Below are positions 1-7,807 of a stretch of 17,491 bases of DNA, one piece after another (the stretch's first letter is position 1; each line of letters starts with the position of its first letter). Made by a program: the position numbers and the translations under genes. Under the pieces are notes generated by a model. That model searched no databases and was not told the DNA's origin. It saw only the letters and a program-made list of their open reading frames with translations. This stretch comes from Bryobacterales bacterium (GTDB lineage Bacteria; Acidobacteriota; Terriglobia; Bryobacterales; Bryobacteraceae). The DNA lies in NCBI GenBank assembly GCA_003487005.1, contig DNFG01000089.1, positions 1 through 17,491 on the forward strand, read 5' to 3'.

Positions 1-13
1 TACCGGAGGAAAA

Positions 14-40
14 TGCCGGGCGGGAATTTGGTCCCCGGCA
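14..40. repeat. Inverted repeat in left intergenic region
   Basis: TGCCGGG at 14-20 pairs perfectly with CCCGGCA at 34-40 across a 13-base loop. It lies in the intergenic stretch beyond the 3' end of the GH28-like gene. There is no T-tract on either side, so it is not a textbook intrinsic terminator. It may be one arm of the REP-like cluster that continues at 117-155. Confidence 0.45.
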
Positions 41-116
41 CGGATTGGGGGCGGCGCGGGCTTACCGGGCCGGGGTGGTTAAGGGGACGAAGCGATTTGG
101 CGCCGGAGTTGCGTGA

Positions 117-155
117 ATTCGGTGCATTGGGTTCCAGGCACCGAATATTGCCTGG
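117..155. repeat. REP-like palindrome with two competing hairpins
   Basis: ATTCGGTGC at 117-125 pairs with GCACCGAAT at 138-146, a perfect 9-bp stem with a 12-base loop. Overlapping it, CCAGGCA at 134-140 pairs with TGCCTGG at 149-155, a 7-bp stem with an 8-base loop. The two hairpins share bases 138-140 and 141-146, so they cannot form together. The GGTGC/GCACC core resembles extragenic palindromes scattered in large soil-bacterial genomes (family knowledge, not searched). The element begins about 25 bases beyond the GH28-like stop codon and could also serve as a transcript 3' end, though no U-run follows. Confidence 0.5.
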
Positions 156-179
156 GGGAGAGGGGGTATTGCTTTGGGA

Positions 180-1709
180 TCAGGGGAGGAGGGCGGTGGC
201 GGGGGCGCCGGGGCCGAGGATGGCGGGTTTGGCGCCGCGGAGGAGGTTTTCGCCGAGTTGGATATCGCGGCTTTCGGGTCCGGTGACTTCGAGGAGGGCT
301 TTGGCGCCGGCGGGGGTCCAGGCGCCGCGGATCAGGGCTTCTCCGGCGTTGTGGAGTCGGATCAGGGCGGCGTCGCCGGCGGCGGTGGCGGTCTGGAAGC
401 CGTCGATGGCGGCGCCCCAGACGTCGTCGAGGACCATGGCGGGCCGGACATCCTCCGCTTCCCAATGCAACTGGACATTGCGCAGCGTCAATCCCTCGAC
501 GTGGCGGGCGTAGAGTCCGTGGGCGGGGAGTGTGCCGAACATCCAGGCTTCGGGGTAATGGTCGGCCAGTTCGGGCACATCCATGCTGACGGGCTTGGTC
601 TCGCCGCCTTTCATGGAGATGTTGATGCTGTCGAGGCTGACGCGCTGGACGCGATGGCCGGGGAGACCGGTGATGGAACTGGTGACGAGCGACCCGGTGG
701 CGACGACGTTGGAGATGGAGACATTGCGGAGGGTGCCGGGCCGGGGGGTCTGCATGCCTCGGCCGCGGTTGCCGAGGCGGATGAAGATGGGGGTGCCGAC
801 GTCGCGCATGGTGATGTTGGAGGCGACGAGTCCGTCGATGGTCCCACCGTCCACGGTTTCTATGGCGATACCCGAGATCGGGGCGCGGAACGCGTGGGGG
901 AGTTTGTACATGACGCAGTTGGTGATGGCGATGTTTTTGAAGTCGGAGGCGCTTTCGGTGCCGATTTTGAAGCAGTTGGAGGTGCTGGTCATCACGCAGT
1001 TGGTGATGGTGATGTTTTCGAGGGCGCGGGGTTCGGCGCCGGGGCGGCGGGGGGTTTTGAGGACGATGGCATCGTCGCCGCCTTCGATGTAGCAGTCGGC
1101 GACACGGACATTGCGGCTGGAGTCGATGTCGATGCCGTCGGTGTTGGGGCCGCGGAGGTGGCTGATGAGAGAGACGCCGCGGATGACGACGTCATCGGAG
1201 CGGAGGATGTGAATGCCCCAGCCGGGGGTTTCGCGGATGGAGACGTTTTCGACGCGAATGCCTCGGCTGTCGGCGATTTCGACGGAGGGGGAAGGCCGGG
1301 GGCGGAGGCCCAGCAGGTAGGGGTGATCGGAGCGGTCGCGGCGCCAGGCGTCGCCGCTGGCGTGGATCCGGCCACCGCCGTCGAGAGCGGCGTTTTCGAC
1401 GCCTTTCATGCTGATCAGGTGGGGGGGCGAGTAGTCTTCGAGGCTTCTGCTGCCGGTGAGGGTGGCGCCGGGGAGGATCCGGAGGGTGATATTGCTGCGG
1501 AGTTCGAGGCTGCCGGAGAGGAAATCGCCGCCGGAGAGGACGACGATGCCGCCACCGGCTTTGGCGCAGGCGTCGATGGCGCGCTGGATGGCGGAGCGGT
1601 CGTTGGTGACGCCGTCGGCGCGAGCGCCGTGGTCGCGGGGGGAGCAGACGGGTTCAGCGGCGGCGGCGCAGGTGGCGGCGAGGAGGCAGAGAGTGAAAGA
1701 GAGGCGCAT
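180..1709 (-). CDS. Secreted GH28-like polygalacturonase
   Basis: A 509-residue protein with an N-terminal signal peptide (about 1-18, ending in an Ala run) followed by a right-handed parallel beta-helix. A 'DHGARADGVTND' opening (26-37), typical of pectin-acting beta-helix enzymes, leads into repeated 'N(I/V)xIxN' rungs. The family catalytic aspartates are present in NTDGIDI (189-195) and GGDDA (210-214). The GHG motif of fungal and classical GH28 is replaced by NCFKIGTES (245-253), and I see no clear RIK, so this is a divergent branch and the exact galacturonan or rhamnogalacturonan substrate is open. The start is the ATG at 1709, with GGAG ten bases upstream. It is the last gene of a three-gene minus-strand unit, 35 bases after the AXE1-type esterase, and likely cleaves the polysaccharide backbone in the periplasm or outside the cell. 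Confidence 0.85.
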   Translation of the reverse strand: MRLSFTLCLLAATCAAAAEPVCSPRDHGARADGVTNDRSAIQRAIDACAKAGGGIVVLSGGDFLSGSLELRSNITLRILPGATLTGSRSLEDYSPPHLISMKGVENAALDGGGRIHASGDAWRRDRSDHPYLLGLRPRPSPSVEIADSRGIRVENVSIRETPGWGIHILRSDDVVIRGVSLISHLRGPNTDGIDIDSSRNVRVADCYIEGGDDAIVLKTPRRPGAEPRALENITITNCVMTSTSNCFKIGTESASDFKNIAITNCVMYKLPHAFRAPISGIAIETVDGGTIDGLVASNITMRDVGTPIFIRLGNRGRGMQTPRPGTLRNVSISNVVATGSLVTSSITGLPGHRVQRVSLDSINISMKGGETKPVSMDVPELADHYPEAWMFGTLPAHGLYARHVEGLTLRNVQLHWEAEDVRPAMVLDDVWGAAIDGFQTATAAGDAALIRLHNAGEALIRGAWTPAGAKALLEVTGPESRDIQLGENLLRGAKPAILGPGAPATALLP

Positions 1710-1744
1710 CGGGTTACCGCTCCGGTTCGGGATTTGGGGGTTGG

Positions 1745-3052
1745 TCAGTGTTTCGTGGCGCCGGATTTGAGGAAGTCGTCGATCCAGGAGAGGACGCGGG
1801 CGACCTGCTCGGGGACGGTATTGTGACCGGTTTCGAGGGCAAGAAGGAGCTTTTTGGGGCCGGGAATCACGTTGTAGGCGGAGTACATGGACGTGGGCGG
1901 GCAGGTTTCGTCATTGAAGCCCCAGGAATAGAGGCCGGGGACTTTGACGCGGCGGGCGAAGTTGACGACGTCGTAGTAGCGCGAGGTTTCGATCTTTTCG
2001 GGAGCGCGGTGGGAGAGGGGGCCATCGGGGGCGCGGAACATGTGGGGCCAGCCGCCGGCGCGATTGTGGAGGTAGCCGGTGACGTCGGAGAGAGCGGGGT
2101 AGTAGGCGGCGAGGCCTTTGACGCGGGGGTCGAGAGCGGCGGTGACGATGGAGAGAGCGCCGCCCTGGCTGCCGCCGGTGACGGCGAGGGTGGCGCCGTC
2201 CCAGTTGGGGAGGGAGACGAGGAAGTCGTTGGCGCGGACGCAGCCGAGGTAGACGCGGCGGTAGTAGTAGCGGTCGCGGTGGTCGAGTCCGTAGGTATTG
2301 TAGCTGGCGAGTGCGCCGGCGCGGAGGGAGTCGTAGACGGAGGGGTCGAGGGTGACAGGGATGCCGTGGATGCCGACCTGGAAGGTGATGACGCCCTGGG
2401 CGGCGATCTCAGCGAGGCCGCGGTAGGGGCGAACGCCCGCGCCGGGGACACTGAGGAGCGCGGGGTATTTGCCGGGGGCTTTGGGTTCGCAAAGGACGCC
2501 ATAGAAGCGGGAGACGCCCGCGCCCGTGCCGACGTTCTGGAGGTCAACGTGGTAGCAGGCGGCGGCGGCGTTGCCGTATTCGGGCAGGGGGGTGATTTTG
2601 GCGTCGAGGGGAATTTTGGCGAGGGCGGCTTTGCCTTCGGCCCAGAAGGCGTCGAAGTCGGGGGGATCGATCTGGGTGGGCTGGATCCGTTCGGGCTGGA
2701 AGGCGGCAGTGGCGAGGCCGCGGTAGACTTTGCCGTTGTGTTCAACGGTGGCGATGCAGCGGAGGAAGCCGGGTTCGTTGAGGGTGCCGGCGTCAACGAC
2801 GAGGCCTTCGGGCGGGAGGGCGGCGGTCTGTTCGATGGTGGGCGCGACCATTTCGGGGCCGATGCGGTAGCTGACTTTGGCGCCTTCGAGGGGGTGGCCG
2901 TCCTGAATGGCGATGATGCGGAAGCGAACGGGCTGACCGGGTTGATAGAGCCAGTCGGAGCGATCGGTGGAGACACGGACCTGGACGGCGCCGATCCGTT
3001 CCTGGGCGGCGGCGGGGAGGAGAAGGGAGGCGAGCAGAAGTAGGCGCAACAT
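1745..3052 (-). CDS. Secreted acetyl xylan esterase family (AXE1) acetyl esterase
   Basis: A 435-residue protein when started at the ATG at 3052. That start gives a compact signal peptide (MLRLLLLASLLLPAAA). A GTG at 3067 would add five residues but spoils the signal peptide and has no ribosome site. Residues about 18-120 form an extra N-terminal beta-rich domain; the rest is an alpha/beta hydrolase of the AXE1/cephalosporin-C deacetylase family. The triad is readable: Ser295 in GGSQGG, Asp381 in GFND, His410 in TGHN. The family removes acetyl groups from plant polysaccharides and oligosaccharides. It sits between a deacetylase-like gene (46 bases upstream) and GH28 (35 bases downstream), which fits deacetylation ahead of backbone cleavage. 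The acetylated substrate itself cannot be read from the sequence. Confidence 0.85.
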   Translation of the reverse strand: MLRLLLLASLLLPAAAQERIGAVQVRVSTDRSDWLYQPGQPVRFRIIAIQDGHPLEGAKVSYRIGPEMVAPTIEQTAALPPEGLVVDAGTLNEPGFLRCIATVEHNGKVYRGLATAAFQPERIQPTQIDPPDFDAFWAEGKAALAKIPLDAKITPLPEYGNAAAACYHVDLQNVGTGAGVSRFYGVLCEPKAPGKYPALLSVPGAGVRPYRGLAEIAAQGVITFQVGIHGIPVTLDPSVYDSLRAGALASYNTYGLDHRDRYYYRRVYLGCVRANDFLVSLPNWDGATLAVTGGSQGGALSIVTAALDPRVKGLAAYYPALSDVTGYLHNRAGGWPHMFRAPDGPLSHRAPEKIETSRYYDVVNFARRVKVPGLYSWGFNDETCPPTSMYSAYNVIPGPKKLLLALETGHNTVPEQVARVLSWIDDFLKSGATKH

Positions 3053-3098
3053 GGCTTGAGTTAACACGATATCGCAGCGGGCGGGGCGGTGCTGGACA

Positions 3099-4457
3099 TC
3101 ACCATTCGAGGCGGGATGCGCCCCTGGGGAGGTCGAAGCAGACGATGGCGGCGTTGGCGTCGCGGGTCCAGGCGCCGCTGGAGAGGAGGAGGGGGGAGGC
3201 GACTTCGCGGAGCGGGGCGGAGACGCCGTTGTGATGGAAGCGGGGGACTGCGGTGGGGGGCACGGGCACGCGGACGGTGAATTGTGGGCAGGCGAAGGGG
3301 GCCTGGAACTCGACGGTGGTTGCGTTGGGGGCGTGGGTGATGGTGGTGAGTTCTTTGGCAGCCCAGTAGCGGGCGATTTCGCTGAGTTTCATCCAGCGGA
3401 GGTTGTCGTGGGCGGCGTGCATGCGCCGGACGGTTTCCTGGAAGACGTGGAAGCCAGTTTCGCTGCCGTTGCAGTAGATGCCGGGCCAGTGGCAGTAGAG
3501 GATGGCGGGTTCGCCGCGGCGGATGACTTCGGGGAGGCGGCCGCCGCGGGAATCGGCGGTGATCATTTTGTCCAACTGGCAGGGGACGAGGCCGTCCCAG
3601 CCGCCGAACCAATCGCTGGTGCAGGCGATGATGGAGACGACGCACTGGGGGTCGGAAGTATCGAGGCCGGAGGCGTACTCGACGCGGGGGGCGACGCTGC
3701 GGTGGTCGGAGAAGGCATGGCGGAAGTAGTGGGGGATTTCGGCGCGGAAGACATCGCGGCAGGACTGGAGGGTGGCCTGGGCGAGTTCGGGGAGGACGCG
3801 ACTGGCGAAGCCGCCAGGGGTGGTGATGCCTTCGCAGGGGAGGCCGACGTTTTTGAGAATGCGGAGGGCGTAGGCGAGGTAGGCGGCGAGCTGATCGGCG
3901 GATTTGCCGTCGGTCCAGCGGAAGATTTCGACGAAGTGCTCGGTGCGTTCGGGGTAGGGGCGGCCGGTTTTGATGTCGATGACCCAGGTGTGGGAGACCA
4001 TTTCGGGGTGGATGTCCCAATCGGGGAGGAGGAGGTCGCGGACGAGGCGGAGGCTGTCGTCGAGTTCGCGTTTGGACCAGCCGGGGATATCGCGGTCGAC
4101 CCAGCCGGTGCAGGCGGGGTAGGGGACGATGCTGTATTTGCCCTTGACGCCGTGGTCGCGGCACCATTCGCCGAATTTGCGGACGAAGGAGTCGGGGATT
4201 TCGCGGGGGAGGGAGCGCCAGTCCTGTTTGTAGCGGTCGGGGAAGATTTCGGCGAAGTGGGGGATGCCGAAGTGGGCCATGTTGACGAGGCAGGTGGAGT
4301 CGTCGATGATGAGGCTGACGGGGACGCGGGTCCCGGGGTTGAGGACTTCGACACCGGGAGAGCGGATGGGGCGTTGGCCGGGGATCTGGGCGGCGAGGGG
4401 AGAGGCGAGGGCGCCGGCGGCGGCGAGAGAGAAGGACCTGCGGGAGAGAGAGGACAT
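3099..4457 (-). CDS. Tat-exported NodB-like polysaccharide deacetylase
   Basis: A 452-residue protein beginning with a twin-arginine signal (SLSRRSFSLAAAGALA, about 3-18). The start is the ATG at 4457 because AAGGAG at 4468-4463 sits five bases upstream; an in-frame start at 4511 would put 18 extra residues before the Tat signal. The body resembles NodB-type deacetylases: an Asp-Asp pair in SLIIDDS (48-54) at the end of a beta strand, then HPEMVSHTW (150-158) where the metal-binding histidines are expected. The usual second histidine of the HSxxH motif is not at the canonical spacing, so activity is less certain than membership. It is first in a minus-strand unit with an AXE1 esterase and GH28, behind a strong TTGACA/TACACT promoter. 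It could instead be an inactive or glycosidase-like relative. Confidence 0.6.
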   Translation of the reverse strand: MSSLSRRSFSLAAAGALASPLAAQIPGQRPIRSPGVEVLNPGTRVPVSLIIDDSTCLVNMAHFGIPHFAEIFPDRYKQDWRSLPREIPDSFVRKFGEWCRDHGVKGKYSIVPYPACTGWVDRDIPGWSKRELDDSLRLVRDLLLPDWDIHPEMVSHTWVIDIKTGRPYPERTEHFVEIFRWTDGKSADQLAAYLAYALRILKNVGLPCEGITTPGGFASRVLPELAQATLQSCRDVFRAEIPHYFRHAFSDHRSVAPRVEYASGLDTSDPQCVVSIIACTSDWFGGWDGLVPCQLDKMITADSRGGRLPEVIRRGEPAILYCHWPGIYCNGSETGFHVFQETVRRMHAAHDNLRWMKLSEIARYWAAKELTTITHAPNATTVEFQAPFACPQFTVRVPVPPTAVPRFHHNGVSAPLREVASPLLLSSGAWTRDANAAIVCFDLPRGASRLEW

Positions 4458-4462
4458 GGAAG

Positions 4463-4468
4463 CTCCTT
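4463..4468 (-). promoter_or_regulatory. Ribosome binding site deciding the deacetylase start
   Basis: AAGGAG on the minus strand, five bases before the ATG at 4457. It is one of the few strong Shine-Dalgarno sites in the window and selects this ATG, which opens the Tat signal, over the in-frame start at 4511. Confidence 0.75.
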
Positions 4469-4506
4469 GGGGCCGCGGGCTGGAGAGCGGCGGGGTCTCG
4501 AATAGC

Positions 4507-4525
4507 TGCACTTAGTGTAGTTATT
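4507..4525. promoter_or_regulatory. Candidate operator, site A
   Basis: Plus-strand TGCACTTAGTGTAGTTATT. The first 13 bases form a near-perfect palindrome (TGCACT-T-AGTGTA, one mismatch) that covers the -10 hexamer and start region of the deacetylase promoter, a position suited to repression. The same motif occurs at 13191-13209 and, reading on the minus strand, at 14508-14490. Confidence 0.55.
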
Positions 4526-4542
4526 AAACGAGAGGGTGTCAA
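4514..4542 (-). promoter_or_regulatory. Sigma-70-type promoter of the deacetylase-esterase-GH28 unit
   Basis: On the minus strand, TTGACA (4542-4537), a 17-base spacer and TACACT (4519-4514). The -35 is a perfect consensus and the -10 matches at four of six positions. Transcription would begin near 4507, giving a leader of about 50 bases to the ATG at 4457. The block including flanks matches the receptor promoter at 13198-13226 with identical spacing. Confidence 0.75.
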
Positions 4543-4597
4543 TGAAATAGCGCGGGCGCGGGCGAGATAATGGGCGGGGGAAAAAGGGACGCCGAGC

Positions 4598-4626
4598 TTG
4601 ACACGCGAAGAGCAGGGGGACATAAT
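4598..4626 (+). promoter_or_regulatory. Sigma-70-type promoter of the Gfo/Idh/MocA gene
   Basis: TTGACA (4598-4603), exactly 17 bases, then CATAAT (4621-4626), five of six to consensus. The predicted start of transcription, 6-8 bases after the -10, coincides with the GTG at 4633. This supports a leaderless message and excludes the upstream in-frame ATG at 4570, which lies before the promoter. Confidence 0.7.
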
Positions 4627-4632
4627 GCCACA

Positions 4633-5820
4633 GTGACTAACCAAAACAGAGGACGGCGGAGCTTTCTGACGCTGGCGGGGAGCGCGGGGTTGCTGGGGGC
4701 GAACGACCGGATCCGGATCGGCGTGATCGGAGCGGGCGGGCGGGGGCGGTATCTGGCGGGATTATTGAAGCGGTACGAGGCGGAGGTGGCGGCAGTTTGC
4801 GATGTGTATGAGCCGAATCTGAAGAGCGGCCTGGCTGCGGCCTCGGCGGGGGCGAAGGGGCACGTGGACTACCGGCGTTTGTTGGAGGACAAGAGCATCG
4901 ACGCGGTGGTGATCGCGACGCCGGACCATCTGCATGCGCAGATGCTGATCGACGCGGTGGCGGCGGGCAAGGATGTTTATCTGGAAAAGCCGCTGGCGAC
5001 AAACATCGAGGACGGGTTCCGGATGGTGGAGGCGGTGAAGGGGTCGGACCGGGTGGTGGCGATGGGGACGCAGCGGCGGAGCCACGAGTTGAACCACGAG
5101 GCGAAGGCGGTGCTGGATTCGGGGGTGGCGGGGCCGATCCGACTGGTGACGGCGTACTGGCTGAATCACTGGAGTTCGCTGAGGCCGGCGACGTTGAAGG
5201 GAAAGCTGGATTGGGAGTTGTTTCAGGGTCCGGCGCCGCGGCGGGAGGCGGACCCGGTGCGCTATTTCAACTGGCTGCATTTCTGGGAGTATTCGGGCGG
5301 GATCATGATCGGGCAGGCGGCGCACATTGTGGACAGCATCCACTGGATGATGAATTCGAAGTACCCGCGGGCGGTGACGTGCGCGGGCGGGCAGGTGAAT
5401 GTGCCGGGGGCGGAGATTCCGGAGACGAGCAGCATGATCGTGGAGTATCCGGAGAATTACCTGTTCGTGTTCACGCTGGGGTATCAGGCGATGCGGTATC
5501 CGTTCGCGGAGGATCAATTGCAGCAGTTTCACGGGGCGAAGGCGCGATTTGATCTGGGGCGGGAGCGATGGGCGCTGTATCCGCAGAGCGAGGAGGCGAA
5601 TCCGGCGCCGGCGCGGGAGCGGCGGAGGCCGGGGTCGTTCGAGCCGGCGAGTCACGCGCATGTCCTCAATTTTCTGGAGTGTTTGCGGACGCGCAAAGAG
5701 CCGGCGGCGACGGTGGAGATGGGGCAATCGACGAACATCGTGCTGGGGATGGCGGTGGCGTCGCTGCGGAGCGGGCGGCGGATGGAGTGGGACGCCGAGG
5801 CGCGGCGGATGAAGGGTTGA
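4633..5820 (+). CDS. Tat-exported Gfo/Idh/MocA family oxidoreductase
   Basis: A 395-residue protein started at the GTG at 4633. It opens with a twin-arginine signal (RGRRSFLTLAGSAGLLGA, 6-23), then a Rossmann fold: GVIGAGGRG (30-38) for NAD(P), VCDVYEP (55-61) and ATPDHLH (95-101), with EKP at 118-120 as in the family. The C-terminal half has GGIMIGQAAHIVD (222-234), carrying the likely catalytic His231; Gly226 occupies the position where many relatives have Asp. Members oxidise, reduce or otherwise convert sugars or sugar acids, and secreted Tat forms are common in Acidobacteria and Planctomycetes. It is transcribed divergently from the deacetylase unit, and its stop lies only eight bases from the convergent esterase stop at 5829. 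Substrate unknown; processing of sugars released by the neighbouring hydrolases is inference. Confidence 0.88.
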   Translation: MTNQNRGRRSFLTLAGSAGLLGANDRIRIGVIGAGGRGRYLAGLLKRYEAEVAAVCDVYEPNLKSGLAAASAGAKGHVDYRRLLEDKSIDAVVIATPDHLHAQMLIDAVAAGKDVYLEKPLATNIEDGFRMVEAVKGSDRVVAMGTQRRSHELNHEAKAVLDSGVAGPIRLVTAYWLNHWSSLRPATLKGKLDWELFQGPAPRREADPVRYFNWLHFWEYSGGIMIGQAAHIVDSIHWMMNSKYPRAVTCAGGQVNVPGAEIPETSSMIVEYPENYLFVFTLGYQAMRYPFAEDQLQQFHGAKARFDLGRERWALYPQSEEANPAPARERRRPGSFEPASHAHVLNFLECLRTRKEPAATVEMGQSTNIVLGMAVASLRSGRRMEWDAEARRMKG

Positions 5821-5828
5821 GCGAAGGG

Positions 5829-7805
5829 TTACTGGAGGCAATCGGGTAGAGCGCGGCAGCGGGGGGCGGCGTGCAGGGCGGCGGGGACTTCGCCGCGGAT
5901 GCGGAGGCGCGGGCCGAAAAGGGAGGCGACGGCGGGAATGTCGGTGTGGCGGAGGATGCCGAGGTAGTGGGGGCCAGCGCGGTGGGAGGCGGGGGGTGAC
6001 GTGAGCAGGAGGCGGTCGACAGCGCCATCAAGGAGGGCGGCGTACATGGCGTTGATGCCCATTTCGGATTGTCCGGCGATGGTGATGCGGGCGGGGTCGA
6101 CGTGGGGGAGAGTGCGGAGGAATTCGAGGGAGCGGAGGAGTTCGTAGACCTGCATGGATTCGATGGTGGTGCCGGTGACCATGGCCTGGCGCTTGAGGTG
6201 ATGGAGGGGGTCGTCGTCGGAAAAGCTGCGGAGGTTTTGCTCGAGGGCGCGGCTGCCGCGGTCGAGAGTCTCGACAATGAGGACGGCGCGGTTGCCCCAG
6301 TCGTTTTCGTGCAGCGGCTGTTCATTGCCCCAGACGGGGATGCCGCGGCGGTGGTCGGCGAGCAGGAGAGCGGGGAGGCGCGTGCCGGTGGGCGCGGAGG
6401 CGGGGAGGGAGTAGAGGGCTTTGACGCGGAGGCCGTCGAAGGAGGTGAAGGAGACGGACTGAACGAGGCGACCGCGCTGGGTGGAGGGCGTGCCCCTGAC
6501 GGGGGCGAGCGGCGCGGGTTCGGCGGGGAAGGAGCGGAAGACTTCGCGGCGTAGGAGGGCGGCCAAGGCGGAGGCGGAGAGGGCGGGATTGGGTTGCGCT
6601 AGCGGAATGAGGGCTTCGTCGATGCGGGTGAGGCGCTCGTCGAGGGGGAGGCCGTTCCGGAAGCAGACGAGGGCTTCGGCGGGGGGTTCGAGGACGGGGC
6701 CTTCGGCGGTGAGGGGGGTGTTGCGATTGAGGAAGTGCGAAAGGAAGAAGGAGTAGACGGGGAGGCGGATGGCTTCGGTGTCCACGTGGCCGCCGGGGGC
6801 GACGGCGGTGGAGAGAGCGGGGCGCGCGCCGAGGAGTTGGTAGACTTCGCCGATCTTGGAGACGAGTTCGTCGAAGGCGTTCATGGGGAAGCCGCGATCG
6901 GCATCGGCGTTGACGAGGAGTTGGGGGCGGGGGGCGACGAGGGCGCCGGCTTCGGCATAGTGGAGGCCGTGGGTGTTGACGGGGAACTGGCAGTCGCAGT
7001 GGGCGAAGGAGAGGCGCTGGCGGGTCCAGCCGAGGGTGGAGATGGGGCCGGAGACGGGGGCGGAGGCGGCGATGCGATCGTCGATGGCGGCGAGGAAGAA
7101 GGTGGTGACGCCGCCGCCGGAGCGTCCGGTGGCGCCGATGCGTTTGGGGTCGAGGCCGGGGCGGGCGGCGAGGTAGTCGACGGCGCGGCGGGCGTTCCAG
7201 AGTTCGACGGCGAGGGGGGAGAAGCCGCGGCTATACCAGTGGAACCAGGCGTGGGCGTAGACGCCATGGTGGGTGAATTCGAGTTCGCCCATTTCGATGT
7301 TGTCCATGACGAGGACGGCGATGCCCTGCTGGGCGAACCAGGCGCCGTGGCGGGTGAAGTAGCGTTTGTTGGCGTGGCCGCACTGGTAGAGGATGACGGG
7401 GACGGGGGCGGAGGTGGTGGTGGAGCGGGGGAGGTAGAGGTTGGCGGTGAGGAAGAGGTTGGGGGCGGTTTCGAGGATGATGTTCTCGACGGAGTAATTG
7501 TCGTACTCGGTGCGATGGGCGATGTTGGCGGGCGGGGGCGCACTGGGCCAGGGGAGGTCGTGCCAGAGCATTTTGACGAGGCTGGCGCGGATTTCATCGC
7601 GGCGGGCGGGCCACTGGCTGGGGTTGGCGAGGCCGTGGAAGAGTTGGTCGTGGCGGCGGGCGACGACTCGCTCGAAGTGGGCCTGGAGGGCTTCGAACTC
7701 GGCGTTCTGGCGAGCCTGGGCTGGGGCCGGGGTTTGAGCCTGGGCGGGCGCGGGGAGGGCGAGGGCAACCGCGAGCAGGAGCAGGGCTGGGGGTTGCGCC
7801 GCCAT
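5829..7805 (-). CDS. Secreted two-lobed alpha/beta hydrolase (esterase), paralog 2
   Basis: A 658-residue protein started at the ATG at 7805, which opens a clear signal peptide (ALLLLAVALALPAPAQAQ) and sits two bases after the stop of the upstream paralog. Longer in-frame extensions run through that neighbour's coding region and are rejected. The N-terminal lobe is a complete esterase: Ser229 in GRSGGG, Asp301 or Asp303 in NADADRGFP, His340 in GGHVDT, plus a conserved HCDC motif (269-272). The C-terminal lobe is a second, shorter hydrolase fold with a GQSEMG elbow (Ser580) but no obvious Asp/His partners before the end. Family resemblance is to acetyl-xylan or dienelactone-type hydrolases. 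It is the last gene of the receptor unit and probably removes ester groups from the imported or surface-bound glycan. Confidence 0.78.
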   Translation of the reverse strand: MAAQPPALLLLAVALALPAPAQAQTPAPAQARQNAEFEALQAHFERVVARRHDQLFHGLANPSQWPARRDEIRASLVKMLWHDLPWPSAPPPANIAHRTEYDNYSVENIILETAPNLFLTANLYLPRSTTTSAPVPVILYQCGHANKRYFTRHGAWFAQQGIAVLVMDNIEMGELEFTHHGVYAHAWFHWYSRGFSPLAVELWNARRAVDYLAARPGLDPKRIGATGRSGGGVTTFFLAAIDDRIAASAPVSGPISTLGWTRQRLSFAHCDCQFPVNTHGLHYAEAGALVAPRPQLLVNADADRGFPMNAFDELVSKIGEVYQLLGARPALSTAVAPGGHVDTEAIRLPVYSFFLSHFLNRNTPLTAEGPVLEPPAEALVCFRNGLPLDERLTRIDEALIPLAQPNPALSASALAALLRREVFRSFPAEPAPLAPVRGTPSTQRGRLVQSVSFTSFDGLRVKALYSLPASAPTGTRLPALLLADHRRGIPVWGNEQPLHENDWGNRAVLIVETLDRGSRALEQNLRSFSDDDPLHHLKRQAMVTGTTIESMQVYELLRSLEFLRTLPHVDPARITIAGQSEMGINAMYAALLDGAVDRLLLTSPPASHRAGPHYLGILRHTDIPAVASLFGPRLRIRGEVPAALHAAPRCRALPDCLQ

Positions 7806-7807
7806 GG

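Noticed and set aside
62..127. A 21-residue minus-strand frame in the left intergenic region.
   Set aside because: It overlaps the palindromes and has no ribosome site or recognisable features.
13..513. A 166-codon plus-strand frame preceded by a GGAGG.
   Set aside because: It runs antisense into the GH28-like gene, has no recognisable domain, and its purine-rich leader is expected by chance in such G-rich DNA.
3065..3076. CACGATATCGCA, 10 of 12 identical to CACGATACTGCA at 15515-15526, both just upstream of secreted-protein genes.
   Set aside because: Only two short copies with a common palindromic core; too weak to separate from chance by eye.
4625..4636. A three-codon frame (ATG CCA CAG TGA) overlapping the oxidoreductase GTG start.
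   Set aside because: Its ATG overlaps the -10 element and lies before the predicted transcription start, so it is unlikely to be in the message.
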